Shown one piece after another: positions 9,000 through 16,845 of a stretch of DNA of 64,000 nt. The stretch's first letter is position 1. The number at the start of each line of letters is the position of its first letter. The stretch comes from Caulobacteraceae bacterium (lineage in GTDB: Bacteria; Pseudomonadota; Alphaproteobacteria; Caulobacterales; Caulobacteraceae). Under the pieces are notes generated by a model. The model did no database searches, was not told the DNA's origin, and was given only the letters and a program-made list of their open reading frames with translations. The stretch lies in the NCBI GenBank assembly GCA_947475415.1, contig CANJLH010000004.1, forward strand, positions 248,001 to 312,000, written 5' to 3'. The position numbers and the translations under genes are program-made.

Positions 9000-9701
9000 A
9001 TGCCCGACATAGGGGCTGAACACGAGGACGCAGCCTTGACCGAACCCGCCCCGCCCATCCGCGCGCTGATCGCGCCGGTCACTGATTTCCAACAAAACTG
9101 CACGATCGTCTGGTGCACGCAGACCAACAAGGCCGCGATTATCGATCCGGGCGGGGAAGTGCCGCGCCTGCTGGCGGCGTTGAAGGAACACAATCTGACC
9201 CTGGAAAAGATCTGGATCACGCACGGTCACACCGATCACGCCGGGGCGACGGCGGCGCTGAAGGCGGAGACTGGCGTTCCGATCGAGGGGCCGCATGAGG
9301 CCGACATCTACTGGATCGACCGCATGGAGGAATCGGGCGCCAAGCTCGGCATGACCTATGCGCGCGCGTTCACCCCGGACCGCTGGCTGAATGACGGTGA
9401 TCGGGTGAGCCTCGGCGCGACCGAGTTCGAGGTCTATCACTGCCCGGGACATACGCCGGGCCATGTGGTGTTCTTCCATCGCCAGGCCCGGTTTGCACAG
9501 GTGGGCGACGTTTTGTTCCAGGGCTCCATCGGCCGCACCGACTTTCCCATGGGCAGCTACGACCAGCTGATCGCGTCTATCACCGGCAAGCTCTGGCCGC
9601 TCGGCGAGGATGTGGCCTTCGTGCCCGGCCACGGACCGATGTCCACCTTCGGCCGCGAGCGCAAGACCAATCCCTTTGTGGCCGACCTTGCGCTCGGCTG
9701 A
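9000..9701 (+). CDS. MBL-fold metallo-hydrolase (YcbL/glyoxalase II-like)
   Basis: A 233-residue metallo-beta-lactamase-fold hydrolase. The metal-binding signature is THGHTDHAG (HxHxDH, about 78-86); the later ligands are H in YHCPGHTPGH, D in QVGDVLFQG and H in VPGHGP. This set matches the short glyoxalase II-like YcbL group, which probably hydrolyses thioesters such as S-lactoylglutathione. The first dozen residues may be extra: a TTG near 9036 giving a start at TEPAPP is an alternative. It is a single gene divergent from the permease. Confidence 0.88.
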   Translation: MPDIGAEHEDAALTEPAPPIRALIAPVTDFQQNCTIVWCTQTNKAAIIDPGGEVPRLLAALKEHNLTLEKIWITHGHTDHAGATAALKAETGVPIEGPHEADIYWIDRMEESGAKLGMTYARAFTPDRWLNDGDRVSLGATEFEVYHCPGHTPGHVVFFHRQARFAQVGDVLFQGSIGRTDFPMGSYDQLIASITGKLWPLGEDVAFVPGHGPMSTFGRERKTNPFVADLALG

Positions 9702-9756
9702 CGCGTGTCACATGCCTTGCAGACCTGAAATCTGAGGGATACGCAGAGGCGCAAGC

Positions 9757-10500
9757 ATGCCACGCATGGAAAGCACCACTGAAATCACCGCGCCGGGACC
9801 CGCGCGGATCCTGATGGTCGACGATGACCCGGGCATCCGGGATGTGGTTTCCGACTTCCTTGGCCGCCATGGCTATCAGGTCGAGACCGCAGCCGACGCT
9901 CGCGAAATGGATCAGGTGATGGCCCGCGGCCCGATCGACCTGATCGTGCTCGACATCATGATGCCCGGCGAGGACGGACTGTCGGTGTGCCGCCGGCTTG
10001 GCGGCGGCGACGGACCCCCAATCATCATGCTTTCAGCCATGGGCGAGGATACCGACCGGATCATTGGCCTGGAGCTGGGGGCGGACGATTACCTCGCCAA
10101 GCCTTGCAATCCCCGGGAACTGCTGGCGCGGGTGCGCGCCGTGCTGCGCAGGTCAGAGCAGCGCGGCTCCGCCGGCGTTGTGGGCGCGGTCTGCGAGTTC
10201 GCTGGCTGGCGCTTCGACCTCGTTAGGCGGGAACTACGGTCGCCCGCCGGCGTGGTGGTCAACCTTTCCAGCGGTGAGTTTTCACTGCTGCGGGCCTTTA
10301 TCGAACGGCCCCAGCGGGTCTTGACCCGCGACCTGCTGCTGGACGTCGCCCGGGGCCCCGACTCCGACGCCTTCGACCGCGCGATCGATGTGCAAATCAG
10401 CCGGCTTCGGCGTAAACTTGACGACGGCGGCGGCCAGGACCTGATCCGAACAGTCCGCAACGAAGGCTATATGTTCACCGCCAAGGTCAAACGGGGATGA
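9757..10500 (+). CDS. OmpR-family response regulator
   Basis: A 247-residue two-component regulator. The receiver domain has acidic residues DDD at 22-24, phospho-Asp D66 (VLDIMMPGEDG) and Lys K115 (LAKPC). The winged-helix DNA-binding domain covers about 145-245 with the usual LSSGEFSLLRAFIERP and AIDVQISRLRRKL strings. It partners the histidine kinase whose ATG overlaps its stop (ATGA at 10497). Both belong to the OmpR/EnvZ style. The target genes are unknown. A second ATG nine bases downstream of the start is possible. Confidence 0.92.
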   Translation: MPRMESTTEITAPGPARILMVDDDPGIRDVVSDFLGRHGYQVETAADAREMDQVMARGPIDLIVLDIMMPGEDGLSVCRRLGGGDGPPIIMLSAMGEDTDRIIGLELGADDYLAKPCNPRELLARVRAVLRRSEQRGSAGVVGAVCEFAGWRFDLVRRELRSPAGVVVNLSSGEFSLLRAFIERPQRVLTRDLLLDVARGPDSDAFDRAIDVQISRLRRKLDDGGGQDLIRTVRNEGYMFTAKVKRG

Positions 10501-11846
10501 AGTTCCTCTGGCGCGGCTTCGGCACGGCCTCGCTGTTCGGACAACTGATCGCGCTGGTTGGGGTCAGCCTGCTCGCCGCCCAGGGCATTACCGCCCTGAT
10601 GATCTTCAACCTGCCGCCGCCGGCGCCGGACTTCTACCGTGTCAATGAGGTGGTTCAGACGTTTCGCGGCGCCTCGCCAGATGTTGGCGACCGCCCTGCC
10701 CTCTCGGTTCGGATCTCAAGCACGCCGCCGAGCGATCCACTTGAACCGTTTCTGACGCCCACGCTGCGCGAAATGCTCGCTGAGGAACTGCATGTGCCCG
10801 TGGAGGCGGTGGTGATAGGGGCGCATCGCGGTCCGCTCTGGGATCGTCGCTCGCTGCGCGTCCTGCGTGAGCGGATGGCGCGAGAAGGCGCACCCCGGAA
10901 CGAACAGTTCCTTGTCGCGCCCTTCGAGGTCGGTATTCGGCAAGCCGATGGGACCTGGCTGGCCGTTCGTCCGGAATCCCGCGGGGGCCTAAGCGACTGG
11001 CAGCAGCGGCTACTGCTCTGGTTTCTGTTGTCCACCCTGGCCATGGCGCCCTCAGCCTATTTGTTCGCGCGCCGACTGGCGCGGCCAATCAAGCTGTTTG
11101 CGTCGGCCGCCGAACGGCTTGGACGAGATCCGCGCGCACCGCCGCTTGTGATGAAAGGATCGGAAGAGATCGACGTGGCCGTGCGCGCCTTCAATGAGAT
11201 GCAGGAGCGGTTGCGGCGCTACGTGGAAGATCGCACCGCCATGGTGGGCGCCATCGCCCATGACCTGCGCACGCCGCTGACGCGATTGAAATTCAGGATC
11301 GAAGGCGCGCCGGAGGATGTGCGGATCAAGGCCGCCGCCGACATTGACCAGATGGAGGCGATGATCGCCGCCACTCTGACCTTCGTGCGCGACGCCACCC
11401 GGGACGGTGAGCGTACGCCGCTCGAACTGTCCTCGCTCCTGGAGAGCGTGTGCGATGAGATGGCCGAGACCGGCTCAAAAACCGAGGTCACCGCCGGCGA
11501 GAAGGTGGTGTTAGAAGGCGACCCAGTGGCCTTGCGGCGAATGTTCACCAACCTTCTGGAGAACGCCGTCAAGTTCGGGGGCGCCGCCCGCGTCCGGGTC
11601 TACCGCCAGGCCGGCAGCGCGGTGGTGGAGATCGACGACGACGGTCCCGGCATTCCGCTCGAGGATTCTGAGCGGGTGTTTGAACCCTTTTACCGCCGCG
11701 AGCCGTCCCGTAATCGCCAGACCGGCGGCATCGGACTTGGCCTGGCGGTCGTGCGCTCTATCGCGCGGGGGCATGGAGGCGACGTGTCGTTGCAGAACCG
11801 CGAGGGCGGCGGACTCACGGCGCGGGTGCTTCTGCCGATCGGCTGA
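10497..11846 (+). CDS. Membrane sensor histidine kinase
   Basis: A 449-residue kinase paired with the preceding regulator. Helix 1 lies at about 13-38, a periplasmic sensor domain of about 130 residues follows, helix 2 is at about 171-191, and then a HAMP linker. The phosphorylated His is H255 in AIAHDLRTPLTR. The ATP-binding domain has the N-box NLLENAVKFGG (about 352-362), G1 DDGPGIP (381-387) and G2 GGIGLGLAVV. All catalytic boxes are intact, and the layout resembles EnvZ. The signal sensed cannot be read from the sequence. Confidence 0.92.
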   Translation: MKFLWRGFGTASLFGQLIALVGVSLLAAQGITALMIFNLPPPAPDFYRVNEVVQTFRGASPDVGDRPALSVRISSTPPSDPLEPFLTPTLREMLAEELHVPVEAVVIGAHRGPLWDRRSLRVLRERMAREGAPRNEQFLVAPFEVGIRQADGTWLAVRPESRGGLSDWQQRLLLWFLLSTLAMAPSAYLFARRLARPIKLFASAAERLGRDPRAPPLVMKGSEEIDVAVRAFNEMQERLRRYVEDRTAMVGAIAHDLRTPLTRLKFRIEGAPEDVRIKAAADIDQMEAMIAATLTFVRDATRDGERTPLELSSLLESVCDEMAETGSKTEVTAGEKVVLEGDPVALRRMFTNLLENAVKFGGAARVRVYRQAGSAVVEIDDDGPGIPLEDSERVFEPFYRREPSRNRQTGGIGLGLAVVRSIARGHGGDVSLQNREGGGLTARVLLPIG

Positions 11847-11988
11847 GGCCGACCGTTCGGCGATGTTTTTGCGCGCATGGCCACTTTTCTCGCAACCTCC
11901 GTCGCACTTCGGGGGTTTGGTCAAATACAGCCTTTGAAAAGCTGGGGTGGCCCACCTGCGTTTAACACCGCTTGACCAGGAGTATCCC

Positions 11989-12207
11989 ATGTCGCTTGAA
12001 ACCAACGTCAAGCCGCGCGCCCGTCGTGGCTTCGCCGCGATGAATCCGGAACGTCGCCGCGAAATCGCCCGCAAGGGCGGCGCCAGCGTGCCGAGCGAAA
12101 AGCGTAGTTTCGCCAAGGACCGCGACCTTGCGGCCTCCGCAGGCCGCAAGGGCGGCGAAGCTTCCCGGGGCGGCGGCCGCGCGGGGGTTAAGATCCTGGA
12201 TATCTGA
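11989..12207 (+). CDS. KGG-repeat general stress protein
   Basis: A small basic protein of 72 residues with the stress-induced KGG motif (GsiB/YciG type): GFAAMNPERRREIARKGG and later LAASAGRKGGEAS. Members are hydrophilic and often induced by general stress, drought or heat. The ATG at 11989 has AGGAG seven bases upstream, which fixes the start. The 142-base gap before it could hold a promoter, but I found no good EcfG-type GGAAC/CGTT pair. A NepR-like gene lies convergent just downstream, which fits a stress-response setting. Confidence 0.88.
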   Translation: MSLETNVKPRARRGFAAMNPERRREIARKGGASVPSEKRSFAKDRDLAASAGRKGGEASRGGGRAGVKILDI

Positions 12208-12230
12208 CCGTCCGGGCGGCAAGCGGCGGC

Positions 12231-12395
12231 TCAGCCCCGTCGTGTCGCCGCGGACGGCCTGCTTTCGCTGCGGTTGAAATGTTCAGCCTCAGCAAGCAGG
12301 TGGGCCGGCATCGGAGCGACGCTGGCGGCTCGAAACATCTCGCGCAACGCCCCGTCGATCTTTTCCCGCTGATCCTTCGAAAGCCGGCCGGCCAT
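12231..12395 (-). CDS. NepR-like small protein (possible anti-sigma factor)
   Basis: A 54-residue protein. The core reads IDGALREMFRAAS then MPAHLLAEAEHF, which resembles the two short helices of NepR, the anti-sigma factor of EcfG sigma factors in Alphaproteobacteria. The same pattern (A-LREM, P-PA-L, AE) recurs in the gene at 52376-52666 beside an EcfG-type sigma factor. The ATG at 12395 has AGGAG at good spacing, so I prefer it to the longer frame reaching 12473. No sigma or PhyR gene is adjacent. The NepR assignment is by pattern and is tentative. Confidence 0.6.
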   Translation of the reverse strand: MAGRLSKDQREKIDGALREMFRAASVAPMPAHLLAEAEHFNRSESRPSAATRRG

Positions 12396-12488
12396 GACCG
12401 TACTCCTGCACAACTGATCGGGCGAAAATACATCCGTACGCAGTAAGCGCAACGTGACAGGATCGCGCAGCACCCGGACGATCCTGGA

Positions 12489-13283
12489 TCAGTCAGCAAA
12501 CTTCGGCGGGCGTTTCTCCAGCAGGGCGTTGACCCCTTCGGCGTGGTCTTCCGTCAGATGGCTGATCGCTTGAGCGGCGGCGCTCATTTCCATGAGCGTC
12601 TCATAGCTCGCCGACTGGCCGTTCTTCAGGAGCGCCTTTGCGATACGCAGGGCGTGTGTGGGCTGTTCCGCAATCCGGTTCGCAAGCGCCATGGCCTCGT
12701 CCATGAGGCTGGCTTTGGGCACCACCTTGGACACCAGACCCCAGGCCGCAGCGGTGGCGGCGTCGATGACATCGCCGGTGAACAAGAGTTCTGCGGCGCG
12801 GCTCATGCCGATGGTCTTGGGAAGCAGCCAGGCCCCGCCATCGCCGGGAATCAAGCCGAGCTTCAGAAAAGTCACCCCAAAGCGGGCGTCGTCCGAGGCG
12901 AGGCGAATGTCAGTCATGCAGGCCACGTCGCAGCCCAGGCCGATCGCCGCGCCGTTCACCGCGGCGATGGAAGGGACCTCAAGATTGTAGATCGCCCGGA
13001 CGATGCGGTGGATGCCCTTGCGATAATGCTCGCGAAGTTCGACGCCGCTTCCGCCGAACGCGCCGGATCGCGCCTGCATCGCCTTGACATTGCCGCCAGC
13101 CGAGAAGGCGCGGCCGGCGCCCGTCAGCACGACGCAACGCACATGCGGATCGTCATTGACCTTGGAACAGACGGCGGCGACTTCATCGCCGTCGCCCATT
13201 TCGCCCAGGGCGTTCATCGCTTCCGGACGATTGAGGGTGAGCAGGGCGACCTTGCCCCGCAACTCGTACTCGAGAAGCGCCAT
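12489..13283 (-). CDS. Enoyl-CoA hydratase/isomerase family protein
   Basis: A 264-residue crotonase-fold enzyme acting on acyl-CoA thioesters. The oxyanion-hole strings are present: FSAGGNVKAM (about 61-70) and AAVNGAAIGLGCDVA (about 108-122). LIPGDGGAWLLPKTIG marks the second active-site region, but the Gly-Asp there replaces the Glu seen in many hydratases, so hydration is not certain; other crotonase reactions are possible. It is probably part of fatty acid or branched acyl-CoA breakdown. It is a single gene on the minus strand. Confidence 0.87.
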   Translation of the reverse strand: MALLEYELRGKVALLTLNRPEAMNALGEMGDGDEVAAVCSKVNDDPHVRCVVLTGAGRAFSAGGNVKAMQARSGAFGGSGVELREHYRKGIHRIVRAIYNLEVPSIAAVNGAAIGLGCDVACMTDIRLASDDARFGVTFLKLGLIPGDGGAWLLPKTIGMSRAAELLFTGDVIDAATAAAWGLVSKVVPKASLMDEAMALANRIAEQPTHALRIAKALLKNGQSASYETLMEMSAAAQAISHLTEDHAEGVNALLEKRPPKFAD

Positions 13284-13379
13284 GGGTGTTTTCCGTTCCT
13301 TTGCCGATCCGATCCCGGACTGCGGCGCTGCTATATCGGGAACGGTGCCGGGGCAAGCCGGGCGGCGCTGCGAAGGAAC

Positions 13380-13541
13380 TTATGATTCCTCGCCGATAAG
13401 CTCATTCACAGCGGCCTGAGCCGCCTGCCGATCCGGATCCGCGCCGCTGGCTACGGTGCGACCGTCTTCATCAAAAATGCGCCATTCCCAGCCGCTGTCG
13501 GCCTGGCTAAGCGAGTAAGCGAGCTGTGGCGCAGTCTGCAT
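13380..13541 (-). CDS. Small hypothetical protein
   Basis: A 53-residue protein of unknown function. The sequence includes GWEWRIFDEDGRTVASG and then a helical tail, DRQAAQAAVNELIGEE, a small strand-turn-strand plus helix plan seen in many short uncharacterised proteobacterial proteins. The ATG at 13541 has GGGAG seven bases upstream, which argues for real translation; the frame is open to 13601 but has no better start. A CtrA-like TTAA-N7-TTAG lies about 70 bases upstream. No function is assigned. Confidence 0.55.
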   Translation of the reverse strand: MQTAPQLAYSLSQADSGWEWRIFDEDGRTVASGADPDRQAAQAAVNELIGEES

Positions 13542-13610
13542 TCCGACGCTCCCGGTACATATCGCATTGCACAATAAAGGCCAATCCAGGCCAGCCGTCA
13601 ATAAACCTTC

Positions 13611-13625
13611 TTAAACCATCCTTAG
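13611..13625. promoter_or_regulatory. CtrA-box-like sequence (TTAA-N7-TTAG)
   Basis: TTAA at 13611-13614 and TTAG at 13622-13625 are separated by exactly seven bases. This is one mismatch from the TTAA-N7-TTAA site bound by CtrA in Caulobacter. It lies in an AT-richer stretch about 70 bases upstream of the small gene starting at 13541. CtrA itself is not in the window. A chance match is quite possible. Confidence 0.3.
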
Positions 13626-13754
13626 TTCCAATCCCTTTTTCAAAAGGGGAGAAATCGGCGTTGCCTCTCGTCGGAACAACTCCGTTGCGACGCAATATCG
13701 CCTGTACGCTGAGCACCCTCAGTCGCGGGACCGCATGCTGCGGATAGCCGCCTG

Positions 13755-15782
13755 CTAAGGGCGGGACTGCTGCGCCACTTCGTCCGCCAGGCGCCCGGTC
13801 AGTTCGGACATGTGGTGGAAGCCGGACTCGAAAGTGCCCAGGCCCTGGGTGATGGAGCGGATCTCGGCGATCAGGTCATGGCGCTCGCTTTGTGGCAGAT
13901 AGGCTTCGATGCGCTCCCAGCCGGGCCAGCCGTCCCTGGGCCCAAATCCCAGGATCTGGCCGCGCCGCGAGGAAAGGGCCGAAGTGATGTGAGACAGGCT
14001 CGCCGATGGCGAGAAGACCACGATTTTTTCAATAGGCTCCAGGAGCACCGAACCGCAGCCGCGCAATCCCTCCTCGATGGCCAAGCGGCCAGCGGCGCGG
14101 AAGGCCATTTCCGAAGAGTCGACACTGTGGTGGCTGCCGTCCACCAAGGTGACTTCAAGATCCACCACTGGAAAACCCAACGGCCCGCGGCCAAGCCCGT
14201 CGCGAGCGCCCTGCTCCACGGCGGGAATCCATTGCTTGGGCACCACTCCGCCGGTGATCCTAGGCACGAAATTGAAGCCGGAACCGCGTTCCAAGGGTCG
14301 GATCTCCACGACGACATCGCCGAACTGACCGTGGCCGCCTGTCTGCTTCTTGTGCCGGCCGCGCTGAGTGACGCCTTTGACGATGGATTCTCGGTAGGGC
14401 GTGCGCGGTCTGGACGTATCGACCTCGACGCCGAACCGGCGCCTCAGTCGATCGAGCGCCAGGCGCACATGTCCGTCACCCTGCCCGGCCAGCAGGACCT
14501 GACCCATTTCATTGTCATGGATCAGTTGTAGACCCGGATCCTCTTCGACCAGCTTGGCCAGGGCGCCGGACACTCGAACATCGTCCTGTCGGTTCTTGGC
14601 GGCGACGCCAACCGCATAGAGCGGCGGCCGCTTGGGCGCGAAGCTGCGCTGTTCGGCGGGTATGCCGTTGGCTGAGACCACAGCGCCGACGCCCACGTGC
14701 TCCAGCTTGCCGATCGCGACGATGTCGCCGGGGTCGGCGGCGGCGACTTTCTTCAGAGCCGCCCCCTGCACCGCGAACAGGCCGCCAGCGCGGCCGTGCT
14801 CGCCGCTGGAGAGAGTCAGATCCGCGCCGTCCGACAACTTGCTACCGAACACTCGGGCGTAGGCGAGCTTTCCCGCCTGCCCCGCGTAGCTGGTTTTCAT
14901 GACATAAGCGCCCGGACCCTGCAGTCCAAGACGGGCGGCTGCCCTCTCCGGCGCCGGCGCCTCATGGCGCAGCGCCTTGAGTAACCGGGTGATGCCGAAC
15001 CCGTTCTGAGCCGATCCGAAGAACACCGGAACAATCAGACTCTCGTTCAATTCCCGCACAAGATCGGCGAACACCAGGTCGCGGCTGGGCATCACATCGG
15101 AAAGCAATTGCTCCATTAGTTCGTCATCAAAGTCAGCGAGTTGTTCGAGCATGTGGAACCGGGCGTCCGCCTCGACCGCCGCGATTTCGGGGGTCAGGTC
15201 CACCTGTTCGGAGGGTTTGCCGGGCCGGTATACAAAGGCGCGTTCAAGCGCCAGATCCACGAAGCCGGTGACTTTTTCTCCCGTCACAATGGGAATCTGC
15301 CGCGCCACCAGGGGTCTGGCGCTTACCGGCGCAAGGGCGGCCAGGAATTCGTCGATCGGACCGCGAGCCTGGTCCATCTTGTTGACGAACAGGGCGCGAG
15401 GCACGCCGAGCCGCTCCAGTTCCTGCAGCATGGGTTGCAGCAGCACCGCCTTGGCCGCATCAGGCTCAGCCACGATGATCGCCAGGTCCACCGCCGCCAG
15501 GGCCGCGTCGGATTCGGCGGAAAATTCCACGGAACCGGGGCAGTCAACCACCGCATAGCGGTCACCCATGAACTCAAAGTCCGCGAAGTTCAGTTCGACC
15601 GAGTGGCCTCGGGCCTTGGCCTCGGGGCTAGCGTCGCCGACGATCTTTTCCGCCAGGCCGCCTGGACGCCGATCGATCGCGCCGACCGCCAGCAACATAG
15701 CCTCAAGAAGGGTTGTCTTTCCTGCGCCGGTCGGTCCGACCAGCGCAAGGCTCCTGACTAATCCGTTCGCCGAATGGGGCAT
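13755..15782 (-). CDS. EF-G-like GTPase lacking the catalytic histidine
   Basis: A 675-residue homolog of elongation factor G with GTPase, beta-barrel and RNA-binding-like domains. The P-loop is GPTGAGKT (16-23) and the guanine-specificity motif is NKMD (134-137). The G3 motif, normally DTPGH, reads DCPGS at 80-84, so the histidine that activates water in translational GTPases is Ser. The C-terminal half keeps EF-G text such as RGRHKKQTGGHGQFGDV. It is therefore a divergent EF-G paralog, probably not a normal translocase; other EF-G2-type proteins with altered G3 motifs are known. The leader at 15783-15850 can hide its ribosome binding site. Confidence 0.85.
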   Translation of the reverse strand: MPHSANGLVRSLALVGPTGAGKTTLLEAMLLAVGAIDRRPGGLAEKIVGDASPEAKARGHSVELNFADFEFMGDRYAVVDCPGSVEFSAESDAALAAVDLAIIVAEPDAAKAVLLQPMLQELERLGVPRALFVNKMDQARGPIDEFLAALAPVSARPLVARQIPIVTGEKVTGFVDLALERAFVYRPGKPSEQVDLTPEIAAVEADARFHMLEQLADFDDELMEQLLSDVMPSRDLVFADLVRELNESLIVPVFFGSAQNGFGITRLLKALRHEAPAPERAAARLGLQGPGAYVMKTSYAGQAGKLAYARVFGSKLSDGADLTLSSGEHGRAGGLFAVQGAALKKVAAADPGDIVAIGKLEHVGVGAVVSANGIPAEQRSFAPKRPPLYAVGVAAKNRQDDVRVSGALAKLVEEDPGLQLIHDNEMGQVLLAGQGDGHVRLALDRLRRRFGVEVDTSRPRTPYRESIVKGVTQRGRHKKQTGGHGQFGDVVVEIRPLERGSGFNFVPRITGGVVPKQWIPAVEQGARDGLGRGPLGFPVVDLEVTLVDGSHHSVDSSEMAFRAAGRLAIEEGLRGCGSVLLEPIEKIVVFSPSASLSHITSALSSRRGQILGFGPRDGWPGWERIEAYLPQSERHDLIAEIRSITQGLGTFESGFHHMSELTGRLADEVAQQSRP

Positions 15783-15850
15783 GCGTCATCCTCCCATGTT
15801 TTAGCGCCGGGAGGATGCGTCGGCATCAGGATGCGGCGCATCCGCGGCGC
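15783..15850 (-). promoter_or_regulatory. 5' leader with alternative hairpins over the ribosome binding site
   Basis: Reading the minus-strand mRNA, the ribosome binding site GGGAGG (15795-15790) sits seven bases before the ATG. It belongs to GGGAGGATG (15795-15787), a perfect 9-base complement of CATCCTCCC (15817-15809) with a 13-base loop, so the stem would block translation. Upstream, GCGCC (15850-15846) and GGATGCG (15843-15837) can instead pair with GGCGC (15808-15804) and CGCATCC (15819-15813), which would break the blocking stem. A second CGCATCC (15835-15829) competes for GGATGCG. This is switch-like architecture; no known riboswitch class was recognised. Confidence 0.5.
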
Positions 15851-16022
15851 AGTTCACGCCGGGGCGGCCGCAGGCCTTTGAAGGGGCGTACGCCGCCTGG
15901 AATCGAGACTAAGCCCATATTCGACCGCCCGCCAACGGGGAAACAGCGTCGCCGTGGCGCGATGTCGTCAGGCTCTGTATGATTTCGGAAAATCGCCGCC
16001 CGCCAAGGAGACATCGTCCGGC

Positions 16023-16766
16023 ATGTCCGATCAGGAAGGCCCCTGGACCCAGCCGCCAAACCAACCCGCCCCCAAGGCCAGGCTTGGCCCCTTATTCTGG
16101 ATCGCCCTCGTTGGCATGGTGACGATCGCAGCGCTGTCGCTCAACAAGCTGTTTCCAGGCGAAGTGGATCAAAGCGCCTCAAATTGGGCTCGCGCCGTGC
16201 TTTTGGGAGCGCTCGTCGCCGGCATGCTGGTGCGCCTTCGCCTGAGCCCCAGCCACGCGGCGCGGCAGATCGGTCTTTGGCTGGGGATCGTGGCGGCGCT
16301 TGTGGTCGGCTACGCCTATCGCAGTGATCTAAAGGCCGTCGGTCAGCGTGTGCGGGGGGAGCTTTCACCCAGCCACGCGATCGCCGCCGGCCAGGACGAG
16401 ATCGTTGTCGCCCGCAACGACGAGGGGCATTTCGCCCTTGACGCCCTGGTCAATGGTCACAGCGTGCGGTTCTTGGTGGACACCGGCGCCAGTGGGATCC
16501 TGCTTAGCCCTCAGGATGCGCGGCGGGTCGGGATCGATACTGACACGCTCACCTATTCCCGCCGTGGGGAGACCGCCAACGGGATCGGATGGAGCGCGCC
16601 GTTCACCGCCGACGCCCAGGAGGTCGGCGGACTGCGCCTATCCGGCGTGGAGATGGACATCAATCAGGCGCCGATCAGCGTGTCGCTGCTGGGGATGAGC
16701 TTCCTCAATCGCCTCGGCGGTTTCCGCGTCGAGGGCGATCGGCTCTATCTGAGCTGGCGCAAATGA
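16023..16766 (+). CDS. Membrane-anchored retropepsin-like aspartic protease (TIGR02281 type)
   Basis: A 247-residue protein. Three hydrophobic segments lie in the first 100 residues (about 20-38, 55-71, 80-97), giving a membrane anchor. The C-terminal half is a single retropepsin-like domain with the catalytic FLVDTGASGILLS motif (DTGAS near 157-161); such domains work as dimers. The family (clan AA) is common in Alphaproteobacteria, and its substrates are mostly unknown. The ATG at 16023 has AAGGAGAC upstream, so the longer frame from 15954 is not used. The next gene begins about 80 bases downstream. Confidence 0.85.
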   Translation: MSDQEGPWTQPPNQPAPKARLGPLFWIALVGMVTIAALSLNKLFPGEVDQSASNWARAVLLGALVAGMLVRLRLSPSHAARQIGLWLGIVAALVVGYAYRSDLKAVGQRVRGELSPSHAIAAGQDEIVVARNDEGHFALDALVNGHSVRFLVDTGASGILLSPQDARRVGIDTDTLTYSRRGETANGIGWSAPFTADAQEVGGLRLSGVEMDINQAPISVSLLGMSFLNRLGGFRVEGDRLYLSWRK

Positions 16767-16845
16767 CCCCGCGCCGGCTTGCCAAGCGCGGCCACGGCTG
16801 TGCAGATCGCTGGGGCCTCCAGCGGGGCGGTTGCGGGAGCAGATG

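Noticed and set aside
11847..11988. EcfG-dependent promoter before the KGG gene
   Set aside because: A CGTT is present at 11959-11962, but no GGAAC-like -35 box lies 16-17 bases upstream.
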